This document shows, in pieces, positions 1-7,522 of a DNA stretch of 7,522 nucleotides. The DNA is from Candidatus Equimonas enterica. GTDB lineage: Bacteria; Bacteroidota; Bacteroidia; Bacteroidales; Bacteroidaceae. The position numbers and the translations under genes were made by a program. The first letter of the stretch is position 1; each line of letters opens with the position of its first letter. The stretch lies in the NCBI GenBank assembly GCA_018066225.1, contig JAGHRU010000131.1, forward strand, positions 1-7,522, in the 5' to 3' direction. The notes below the pieces were generated by a model. It saw nothing but the letters and a program-made list of their open reading frames with translations. It made no database searches and was not told the origin of the DNA.

Positions 1-54
1 CGGCTACACTGCAAGGGTCAGTGGAGGTTTCTATGTAGAGGATACAAGACATGA

Positions 55-1287
55 TTAGAGTTTTAGCATTTTTACCAACTCGGGCAACTGCGCGAGGCAT
101 TGCTTGCTGACAATGAGGTCAAGGATGCGTTTGACGAAGTCGGGGTCGGTGTCTTTGATGTTTTGGCGAAAATAATGTGTGATGTAGTTGTCGGCATATT
201 GATAGGCATCGTGCTCCAATGCTATGCTGAACATTTGCACCGCCACTTCGCTGTATTTGATGCCCAGCGAGCAAGTGCCAAGGAGGCATTGGTGGGCAGC
301 GGAGAGGTCACCTTTGTCGGCCATGATAGCGGCCAAGAGGGTCAGTATGCGTACTTTGTCGGGGTTGTCGTTAGGACAACAGCGGTGGGCTATCTCCAAA
401 GTGTGCTGTGCGCGTTCCAAGTCTTTCTGGATGTAAAAGACTTCGCCGATGCTGATGGCCAGTGTGTAATCGTCGGGATAGAGCGCGGCATAGGTGGTAT
501 AGAGTTGTACCGCTTTGTCATATTGGGCGTTTTCTATGGCGACAAAGGCGCGGATGCGTAGTGCTTTCTGGTCATTGCCGTCGATGGCGAGCGCATAGTC
601 GGCAGCCTCTGCACTCTTGTCATAACGGCGCACATCAAAGGCTATTTCTGCCAGTTGTGTCCACGCTTCTATGGTGTAAGGCTGCGCATCGAGGAGATGG
701 TCGAGGGTAGTGATAGCGGCGTCGGCATTGCCCATCTCGAAGTAGGCTTCGGCTATCTCCATCTGTGCCTTGGCGTATTCGGCATCTTGTGGCTGTATGC
801 GGCGCAGATATTCTATGGCGTAGAGAGGACTGCCATAGTCAATGAAGTATTGGCCTGCATCGAGCAGTATATCGCTCTGCGGAAGGGGCTGTCCGATGTC
901 ATCTACGGCGTCTGATGACAGTTGCAGTATGGTCGTGAAGAGTTGGCTTGCCTCCTCGTAATGTAGTTCGCTCATCGCCTTTTCGGCGCGTACGAAGAGC
1001 ACGTCAATGTCGTCTTGTATGGGCAGTGCATCGATGATGGCCATGGCTTCGCTCCACTTCCCTGCCTGCTTGAGCCGTACTGCCTTGTGCAGCAGAATAT
1101 GAGGGTCTTCGGGGTGCATCAGCAGGGCTTGGCGCATGGCATATTCTGCCTCAAAGTCTTGCTGCCGCATCTCATACCATTCGATGATATCGAGCATGTC
1201 GGCAGCATCGTGCCAAAGCGGCAGCGACTGCGAGGCGACGGCGCGCTCGTAGTCACTGATGAGTTGCTGTATGTCGGGACGATTCAA
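55..1287 (-). CDS. Tetratricopeptide-repeat (TPR) protein, cytoplasmic
   Basis: A 410-residue protein built mostly of helical TPR units. Recognisable repeats lie near residues 39-72, 175-208, 209-242, 243-276 and 277-310, with typical small-residue and Tyr/Pro patterns such as AYFEMGNADAAI and QYDKAVQLYTTYAALYPDD. No signal peptide, membrane segment or catalytic motif is visible, so it is probably a cytoplasmic scaffold or interaction protein; the partner is unknown. The start is TTG (1285-1287). It is the only possible start codon between the in-frame stop that ends glnS and the ATG for Met31 (1195-1197). I prefer TTG because the residues before Met31 look like a continuous helix belonging to the fold. 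The gene begins 30 bases after glnS and is probably co-transcribed with it. I am confident of the TPR class, but the precise function cannot be assigned. Confidence 0.88.
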   Translation of the reverse strand: MNRPDIQQLISDYERAVASQSLPLWHDAADMLDIIEWYEMRQQDFEAEYAMRQALLMHPEDPHILLHKAVRLKQAGKWSEAMAIIDALPIQDDIDVLFVRAEKAMSELHYEEASQLFTTILQLSSDAVDDIGQPLPQSDILLDAGQYFIDYGSPLYAIEYLRRIQPQDAEYAKAQMEIAEAYFEMGNADAAITTLDHLLDAQPYTIEAWTQLAEIAFDVRRYDKSAEAADYALAIDGNDQKALRIRAFVAIENAQYDKAVQLYTTYAALYPDDYTLAISIGEVFYIQKDLERAQHTLEIAHRCCPNDNPDKVRILTLLAAIMADKGDLSAAHQCLLGTCSLGIKYSEVAVQMFSIALEHDAYQYADNYITHYFRQNIKDTDPDFVKRILDLIVSKQCLAQLPELVKMLKL

Positions 1288-1317
1288 TGTGGCAGATGCT
1301 TGGGGATGCTGATGAGG

Positions 1318-3087
<1,770 letters not shown>

Positions 3088-3135
3088 AGTGGTAATGTTT
3101 TTCCCTTTGGTTTGTGTGAATGCTTGTGTGTGGCG

Positions 3136-5361
3136 TTAGTTGCCCATTTCGGAGATGAACTTGATGCGTATCATGCGTATCCATTCCTCGCTGACGTCGT
3201 TGCCAAATTCGTTGATGGCCTCTTCGAGTGCCACCGCCAGGTCGTCGGTCTCCGACTCCTTGAAGAACTCATAGACTTCTTCGATGAAGTCGTCTTCCAG
3301 TTCTTCGCGCAGGAAGTAGTCGATATTGAGGCGGGTGCCACTAAACACGATGGACTCTATCTCGTCCAGGAGTTCGCTCATTTCGATACCCTTAGCCTCA
3401 GCGATGTCGCTCAACGCCACTTGTCGGTCAATGTTTTGTATGATGAATATCTTGAGACTCGACTTGCTGGCTACATTGCGTATGCGGATGTCTTCGGGAC
3501 GTTCTATCTCGTTTTCGATGCAGTGGCGGTGGATGAGTTCACAGAACTCTTTGCCGTAGCGTTTTGCCTTGCCAGCACCAACGCCAGGGATGTTTTGCAA
3601 CTCCTCGAGCGTAACGGGGTAGATGGTCGCCATGGCTTCGAGTGAAGGGTCGGCAAAGATGACGTAGGGCGGTATGTTCTTGTCCTTTGATATCTTCTTG
3701 CGCAGGTCTTTGAGCATCTGGTACAGGGCAGGATCGACGGCGCAGTCGGCACCGCTCTTCTGCTGTTGCATCTCTGCTGCTTCTTCCTCGTAGTCTCTGT
3801 CTTGCACCACCATGAAGGACACGGGATGCTGACGAAACGCATGGCCTTCTTTCGTCACTTTGAGTATGCCGTAGGTCTCAATATCTTTGTGCAGATAGCC
3901 AGCCATAAGGCCGTGACGGATGACGGAGAACCACAGCGCACGTCGCTCCTCGTAACTATCTTCGGCATCGCCAAAGTCGGCAGCGACGTCGTAGTTGTCG
4001 AGTTCGTCGTGGTGGTGGGTGATGATGTCGGAGGTGAGATGTCCGAGGATGACATCCAATATATGTTCGTCTCTGAAACTTTCTTTTGTTTCGAGTATGG
4101 TATCTATGACTTTGCAGAGTTGTTCTTTTCCTTCCACGTGTTTTTGAGGGTGTTTGCAGTTGTCGCAGTTTTTACAATTGTCGGGTGCATAGGTCTCGCC
4201 AAAGTAGTGCAAGAGCATCTTGCGACGACACACCGAGGACTCGGCATAGGCTGCGGTCTCTTTGAGCAGTTGGCGGCCTATGTCTTGCTCTGCGGGTGGT
4301 TTGCCTTCCATAAACTTCTCGAGTTTCTTGAGATCGTCTTTGGAGTAAAACGCTATGCAGAGGCCTTCGCCGCCGTCGCGTCCTGCGCGTCCGGTCTCTT
4401 GGTAGTAGCCTTCGAGACTCTTGGGTATGTCGTAGTGGATGACAAATCGCACATCGGGCTTGTCTATGCCCATGCCAAAGGCGATGGTGGCCACGATGAT
4501 GTCGATGCGCTCCATGAGGAAGTCGTCTTGGGTGGCAGAGCGTGTTTGGCTGTCGAGCCCAGCATGATAGGGTGCGGCGTTGATGCCGTTTTCCACCAGT
4601 TTGCGTGCCAAGTCTTCCACGCTTTTGCGTGAGAGGCAGTAGATGATGCCGCTCACGCCGCTATGTTGCTTGATGAAGAGGATGATATCTCTATCAATGG
4701 TCTTCGTGTTCTTGGGGCGAATTTCGTAGTAGAGGTTGGCACGATTAAACGAACTGGTATATTCTTTGCAGTCGAGGATGCCGAGATTTTTCTTGATGTC
4801 TGTGCGTACCTTCTCTGTGGCTGTGGCCGTCAGTGCGATGACTGGTGCGTTGCCGATGTTGTTGATGATGGGGCGTATTTTGCGGTACTCGGGACGGAAG
4901 TCGTGTCCCCATTCCGAGATGCAGTGTGCCTCGTCGATGGCATAGAAGGATATATCGACAGACTGCAAGAAATTGACGGTATCTTCTTTGGTGAGCGATT
5001 CGGGGGCGACAAAGAGCATTTTGGTGCGTCCTGCCGTGATGTCTCTCTTGACTTGCTCTATGGCTGTCTTGTTGAGCGAAGAGTTCATGAAGTGTGCGAT
5101 GCCGTCGTCTTCGGAGGAGTGTCTCACCATATCGACTTGGTTTTTCATCAAGGCGATGAGTGGTGACACGATGATGGCCGTACCTTTCATGATGAGTGCT
5201 GGCAACTGATAGCACAGAGACTTACCTCCGCCTGTTGGCATCAGTACGAACACGTCCTCTCCATTAAGGAGTGAGCGTATGATGTCCTCTTGGCGGTCTT
5301 TGAAATTATCAAAGCCGAAGAATTTTTTCAGTGGCTCGTGAAGGCCGATGTCCTGTTTCAT
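3136..5361 (-). CDS. recQ: ATP-dependent DNA helicase RecQ
   Basis: A 3'-5' superfamily 2 DNA helicase for recombination and replication-fork repair. From ATG 5359-5361 the product is 741 residues. In order: motif 0 (FKDRQEDII, 20-28), Walker A MPTGGGKS with Lys47, motif Ia (IVSPLIALMKNQ), DEAH (143-146) running into the RecQ aromatic-rich loop AHCISEWGHDFRPEY, motif III TATAT, and motif VI QETGRAGRDG (321-330). A zinc site follows with Cys378, 396, 399 and 402, then a winged-helix region and an HRDC domain (about 543-615, including NIPGVGAGKAKRYG). An acidic helical segment (about 640-741) follows HRDC. The reading frame stays open upstream to 5877, but that part only reads through tandem repeats whose lengths are not multiples of three. 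The RecQ fold begins at MKQDIGLHEPLKKFFGF, so I set the start there. No strong Shine-Dalgarno is seen. It is the first gene of a likely recQ-glnS-TPR transcript. Confidence 0.96.
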   Translation of the reverse strand: MKQDIGLHEPLKKFFGFDNFKDRQEDIIRSLLNGEDVFVLMPTGGGKSLCYQLPALIMKGTAIIVSPLIALMKNQVDMVRHSSEDDGIAHFMNSSLNKTAIEQVKRDITAGRTKMLFVAPESLTKEDTVNFLQSVDISFYAIDEAHCISEWGHDFRPEYRKIRPIINNIGNAPVIALTATATEKVRTDIKKNLGILDCKEYTSSFNRANLYYEIRPKNTKTIDRDIILFIKQHSGVSGIIYCLSRKSVEDLARKLVENGINAAPYHAGLDSQTRSATQDDFLMERIDIIVATIAFGMGIDKPDVRFVIHYDIPKSLEGYYQETGRAGRDGGEGLCIAFYSKDDLKKLEKFMEGKPPAEQDIGRQLLKETAAYAESSVCRRKMLLHYFGETYAPDNCKNCDNCKHPQKHVEGKEQLCKVIDTILETKESFRDEHILDVILGHLTSDIITHHHDELDNYDVAADFGDAEDSYEERRALWFSVIRHGLMAGYLHKDIETYGILKVTKEGHAFRQHPVSFMVVQDRDYEEEAAEMQQQKSGADCAVDPALYQMLKDLRKKISKDKNIPPYVIFADPSLEAMATIYPVTLEELQNIPGVGAGKAKRYGKEFCELIHRHCIENEIERPEDIRIRNVASKSSLKIFIIQNIDRQVALSDIAEAKGIEMSELLDEIESIVFSGTRLNIDYFLREELEDDFIEEVYEFFKESETDDLAVALEEAINEFGNDVSEEWIRMIRIKFISEMGN

Positions 5362-5436
5362 GTTGCTTTGTTTGCCGTGATAGTAGGCTTTGTGTATTAG
5401 GTCAATTTTGGGGTTGTAGTGTATTGCTGTATTGTC

Positions 5437-5825
5437 GCAGGTGAGCGTTGCGCAGCACAACGTGGGGGCAATGTTTCGCCGAGGGTTTGAGCGTAGTCTG
5501 CGTTGTCGTGCGAAGTACGACGTCGCAGGTGAGCGTTGCGCAGCACAACGTGGGGCAATGTTTCGTCGAGTGTTTGAGTCTTTGACTGCTGTGCTGCGCG
5601 AAGTGCAGCGAAGCGGGGAGGCGTTGCGTAGCACAAACGTGGGGCAATGTTTCGCCGAGGGTTTGAGCCTTTGTCTGCTGTGCTGCGCGAAGTGCAGCGA
5701 AGCAGGGAGGCGTTGCGAATGCACAAACGGGAGGCAATGTCTCGCTGAACGTTTGAGCCTTTGTCTGCTGTACTGCGCGAAGTGCAGCGAAGCAGGGAGG
5801 CGTTGCGCAGCACAAACGTGAGGCA
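5437..5825. repeat. Tandem array of 88-90-base units upstream of recQ
   Basis: Four full units and a truncated fifth: 5437-5524 (88), 5525-5612 (88), 5613-5701 (89), 5702-5791 (90) and 5792-5825 (partial). Each begins gcaggtgagcgttgcg or gcagggaggcgttgcg. Then comes a variable cacaa(a)cg block, the core caatgtttcgccgag, a tttgagcctttg-like stretch and the loop segment gcgaagt. Units 1-2 share the ggtgagcg...cacaacg subtype. Units 3-5 share ggaggcg...cacaaacg, except that unit 3 starts gcgggg. This suggests growth by duplication of neighbours. Unit lengths are not multiples of three, so successive units are read in different frames, which argues against coding. There are no unique spacers between units, so it is not CRISPR. 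The array lies in the predicted 5' leader of recQ. Whether the unit also occurs elsewhere in the genome cannot be seen from this window. Confidence 0.93.
5498..5795. other. Four regularly spaced 31-base hairpins at the repeat-unit junctions
   Basis: Hairpins lie at 5498-5528, 5586-5616, 5675-5705 and 5765-5795. Each has a 5-bp outer stem, two weak pairs, a 5-bp inner stem and an identical 7-base loop gcgaagt (plus-strand reading). The first copy has stems ctgcg/cgcag and gtcgt/acgac, where the third has ctgct/agcag and gctgc/gcagc. Four base pairs therefore differ with both partners changed. The second copy has one T-G wobble in the outer stem, and the fourth loses the bottom pair of the inner stem. 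The structure is directly visible; its role as an RNA element or DNA cruciform is inferred. Confidence 0.75.
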
Positions 5826-5854
5826 AAATTACAATAATATTTTCAATCAGCAAA
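5824..5854 (-). promoter_or_regulatory. Predicted Bacteroides-type promoter for recQ
   Basis: On the minus strand, TTTG (5854-5851) is followed after exactly 19 bases by TAATTTTG (5831-5824). This matches the Bacteroidetes housekeeping consensus TTTG, 19-21 bases, TAnnTTTG. Transcription would start near 5817-5820, at the edge of the truncated fifth repeat unit, and run through the whole array before reaching the recQ ATG at 5361. No other full match was found on the minus strand between here and recQ. The downstream half of the -7 box overlaps the repeat boundary. Confidence 0.6.
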
Positions 5855-5900
5855 AAATATAGCAGGAATAGTAGCACTTCCCCAAGTATATTTGCCGCTC

Positions 5901-5925
5901 TCGGGGCATTTGTGTGCTGTCCCGA
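5901..5925. other. Inverted repeat upstream of the recQ promoter
   Basis: The arms tcggggca (5901-5908) and tgtcccga (5918-5925) pair over 8 positions with one G-T wobble, around a 9-base loop. No T-run follows on either strand, so it is not a standard intrinsic terminator. It lies about 47 bases upstream of the recQ -33 box and could be an operator or a chance hairpin. Confidence 0.35.
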
Positions 5926-6135
5926 TGCGACGCAAAGGCACCTCTGCGGCCTATGCGTTGTTGTTCTCTGCTTGGACTTATAACAGGACTACCGAAAAAT
6001 AGACCAATGCTATCGTGCTGCTATGTATCTTGCTGTGGCAACGAAACATTGCTCTTTGTGTAGATGCTCACGACAACCCCTAAAAGCCCTGTGCTCTTTG
6101 CACAAAATGAAAAGTGTTGAATTACTGTGTTTTAT

Positions 6136-6165
6136 GTTGATGTGCGCCATATTTTATTATGTTTG
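6136..6165 (+). promoter_or_regulatory. Weak candidate plus-strand promoter
   Basis: GTTG (6136-6139), an 18-base spacer and TATGTTTG (6158-6165) resemble the Bacteroidetes consensus, but the spacer is one base short and the -33 box is only three of four bases. A transcript from here would cross the paired-arm region and could stop at the 6439-6483 hairpin, giving an RNA of roughly 310 bases with no good ORF. This is speculative. Confidence 0.22.
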
Positions 6166-6253
6166 TTCCAAAGAGACGTGCATCTTACTGCGCTGATAGT
6201 GAACGAGAAAAGCGGTTGTAAATGTATAAAACGGATAAATCGAAAATTCCTGT

Positions 6254-6340
6254 TTGGGCAGAGTGTAAAAACGCCCTGCCCAAGCCGTTGTCACGCTCTG
6301 CCCTTGCCGTGAAAACGATGTGGGCAGTCACGTCAATTTT
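6254..6340. other. Competing GGGCAG/CTGCCC stems in the clpX-recQ gap
   Basis: TTGGGCAG (6254-6261) pairs perfectly with CTGCCCAA (6276-6283), and the stem continues inward to an aaaa loop. The same left arm, extended to 6256-6266, pairs instead with 6293-6303 over 11 positions with one T-G wobble. A second GGGCAG (6322-6327) can compete for either CTGCCC. The segment is bracketed by aaaatt (6243-6248) and aatttt (6335-6340), and cgtga/tcacg arms lie near 6308-6332. The pairing is visible; a structured or switching RNA is an inference. Confidence 0.4.
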
Positions 6341-6438
6341 ACCTCCGTTTCTCTGCTCTTTGCTCGTCCGCGTAGCCATCTTTTGTACTGGTTGTAAATG
6401 CAGTGAATAGGAAAAATAGGACAATGCGATAGTATGGA

Positions 6439-6483
6439 AAACGACACGCCCTCATACCATTAAGGCATGGGGGCGTGTCGTTT
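6439..6483 (-). terminator. clpX: Intrinsic terminator of clpX
   Basis: 20-base arms at 6439-6458 and 6464-6483 with a 5-base loop. In the minus-strand RNA, 18 positions are Watson-Crick pairs, one is G-U and one is mismatched. The GC-rich core cgacacgccc is followed by a run of four Ts (6441-6438). It begins 20 bases after the clpX stop. The flanking A/T bases on both sides could let it also stop plus-strand transcription. Confidence 0.88.
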
Positions 6484-6503
6484 ATCGTCTAACAGCGTCG
6501 GCG

Positions 6504-7522
6504 TTATTTCGTGAGCGTACGCTGTTTCTGAAATTTCTCTTCTGCGTATTGCTTGGTAATTTCAAGGGACTTTTTGCGCATCTCGGGGGCTTCGTACATC
6601 GCATCTATCATGATGCTCTCTACGATGCTGCGCAGGCCGCGTGCGCCGAGTCGGTATTCCACGGCTTGATCCACGATGTAGTCCAAAGCCTCGTCGTTGA
6701 AGGTGAGGGCGATGCCGTCCATCGCAAAGAGTTGGACATACTGCTTGATGATGGAATTCTTGGGCTCTGTCAATATCTGGCGCAGGGCATTGCGGTCGAG
6801 CGGCTTGAGGTAGGTCAGCACAGGCAGACGGCCGATGATTTCGGGGATGAGACCGAAAGATTTGAGGTCTTGGGGCGCTACATACTGCATGAGATCGCTC
6901 TGGTCTATCTGCATCAGGTTTTGCACGGAGTCGAAACCAACGGTATGGGTGTTGAGACGCTGAGCAATCTTCTTTTCAATGCCGTCGAAAGCACCGCCGC
7001 AGATGAAGAGGATGTTGCGCGTATTGACGTGGACATAGTCTTGCTCGGGGTGCTTGCGACCGCCCTTGGGTGGCACATTGACGATGCTGCCTTCGAGGAG
7101 CTTGAGCATGCCTTGCTGCACGCCTTCGCCGCTGACATCGCGGGTGATAGACGGGTTGTCGCTCTTGCGGGCTATTTTGTCTATCTCGTCTATGAAGACG
7201 ATGCCACGCTCTGTGGCTGCGAGGTCGCAGTCGGCAGCTTGGTAGAGGCGCGAGAGTATGCTTTCGATGTCTTCACCTACATAGCCAGCCTCGGTAAATA
7301 CCGTGGCATCGACGATGGTGAAGGGCACTTTGAGCAAGCGTGCTATGGGGCGTGCCAAGAGGGTCTTGCCCGTGCCGGTAGAGCCTACCATGATGATGTT
7401 GGACTTGTCTATTTCCACCTCGTCGGCCTGGCCTTGCTGGCTGATGCGCTTGTAGTGGTTATAGACGGCTACCGAGAGGTATTTCTTCGCATCGTCCTGT
7501 CCGATAATATACTGGTCGAGAT
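6504..7522 (-). CDS. clpX: ATP-dependent Clp protease ATP-binding subunit ClpX (5' end outside window)
   Basis: AAA+ hexameric unfoldase that unfolds tagged proteins and feeds them to ClpP. The window holds 338 residues, from LDQYIIGQDDAKKYLSVAV to the TAA stop at 6504-6506. The N-terminal zinc-binding domain (about 75 residues) lies off the right edge, so the GTG at 7418 is internal and not the start. In visible-residue numbering: Walker A GSTGTGKT (46-53), pore loop GYVG (79-82), Walker B VFIDEID (108-114), second pore loop RDVSGEG (127-133), a TVGF loop in the place of the ClpP-docking IGF (193-196), the FGLIPEIIGRLPV arginine region (222-234) and sensor-2 GARGLRS (292-298). All are intact. 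A strong terminator follows, separating it from recQ. Confidence 0.97.
   Translation of the reverse strand, partial: LDQYIIGQDDAKKYLSVAVYNHYKRISQQGQADEVEIDKSNIIMVGSTGTGKTLLARPIARLLKVPFTIVDATVFTEAGYVGEDIESILSRLYQAADCDLAATERGIVFIDEIDKIARKSDNPSITRDVSGEGVQQGMLKLLEGSIVNVPPKGGRKHPEQDYVHVNTRNILFICGGAFDGIEKKIAQRLNTHTVGFDSVQNLMQIDQSDLMQYVAPQDLKSFGLIPEIIGRLPVLTYLKPLDRNALRQILTEPKNSIIKQYVQLFAMDGIALTFNDEALDYIVDQAVEYRLGARGLRSIVESIMIDAMYEAPEMRKKSLEITKQYAEEKFQKQRTLTK

Larger units (their letters stand above)
5855..6438. other. Intergenic region without a convincing gene
   Basis: About 580 bases between the recQ promoter and the clpX terminator, more AT-rich than the flanking genes. The longest open frames are about 60-80 codons (for example minus 6185-6424 from a TTG, and plus 6127-6312) and match no family I recognise. 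No tRNA, SRP RNA, RNase P RNA or tmRNA signature was seen. It holds an inverted repeat at 5901-5925, a small tgtgc/gcaca hairpin near 6089-6105, a group of GGGCAG/CTGCCC arms at 6254-6340, and an 11-base direct repeat ggttgtaaatg at 6214-6224 and 6390-6400. Confidence 0.6.

Noticed and set aside
4..26. Hairpin just after the TPR gene as its terminator
   Set aside because: cactg/cagtg arms with a 7-base loop exist, but no T-run follows before the window edge, so it cannot be called.
5432..5821. Plus-strand or alternative-frame proteins across the repeats
   Set aside because: The open frames come from the absence of stops in one repeated unit; unit lengths shift the frame and no start or ribosome site supports translation.
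5437..5825. CRISPR array
   Set aside because: The units repeat over their whole 88-90-base length with no unique spacers, and no cas gene is nearby.
5437..5825. Integron attC-like array
   Set aside because: The spacing and inverted repeats are superficially similar, but no GTTRRRY/RYYYAAC core pair, gene cassettes or integrase gene is present.
5887..5894. Plus-strand -7 box TATATTTG
   Set aside because: It matches TAnnTTTG, but there is no TTTG or TTG at 19-21 bases upstream and no gene downstream on that strand.
6089..6108. tgtgc-tcttt-gcaca hairpin followed by aaaa as a terminator
   Set aside because: The stem is only 5 bp, the T-run on the minus strand is upstream of the stem, and no gene ends there.

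Overview
The window looks like a chromosomal segment of a Bacteroidales bacterium, Prevotella-like in style; the genus is a guess. Four genes all lie on the minus strand, so they read from right to left. The phylum call rests on a ClpX that matches Bacteroidetes ClpX as I recall it (Walker A GSTGTGKT), a true glutaminyl-tRNA synthetase, a RecQ with an extra C-terminal domain after HRDC, a lack of clear Shine-Dalgarno sequences, and a consensus Bacteroides-type promoter (TTTG, 19-base spacer, TAATTTTG) upstream of recQ.

Layout, in the direction of transcription: the 3' 1.0 kb of clpX (AAA+ unfoldase of the ClpXP protease; its 5' end lies beyond base 7522) ends at a strong intrinsic terminator (6439-6483). 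A stretch of about 580 bases without a convincing gene follows (5855-6438). It contains several inverted repeats, including a set of GGGCAG/CTGCCC arms that can pair in competing ways. Next come a predicted promoter (5824-5854) and a tandem array of 88-90-base units (5437-5825), then recQ (3136-5361), glnS (1318-3087) and a TPR-repeat gene (55-1287). The gaps of 48 and 30 bases between the last three genes suggest one transcript, so RecQ, GlnRS and the TPR protein may be co-expressed, although no functional link among them is evident.

The most interesting region is the recQ leader. The predicted promoter abuts the distal end of the array, so the array would be transcribed as a recQ leader of roughly 455 bases. 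Each unit junction can form a 31-base two-part hairpin with the same 7-base loop. The most divergent copy keeps both stems through four paired substitutions, which points to constraint on structure rather than on protein. The unit lengths are not multiples of three, so the long open frame that runs through the array into recQ is almost certainly not coding. The N-terminal extension that a simple ORF call would give RecQ should be dropped.

No tRNA, rRNA, CRISPR array, insertion sequence or integrase gene was seen. The three complete genes are ordinary housekeeping or TPR proteins; the novelty, if any, is in the non-coding DNA between clpX and recQ.
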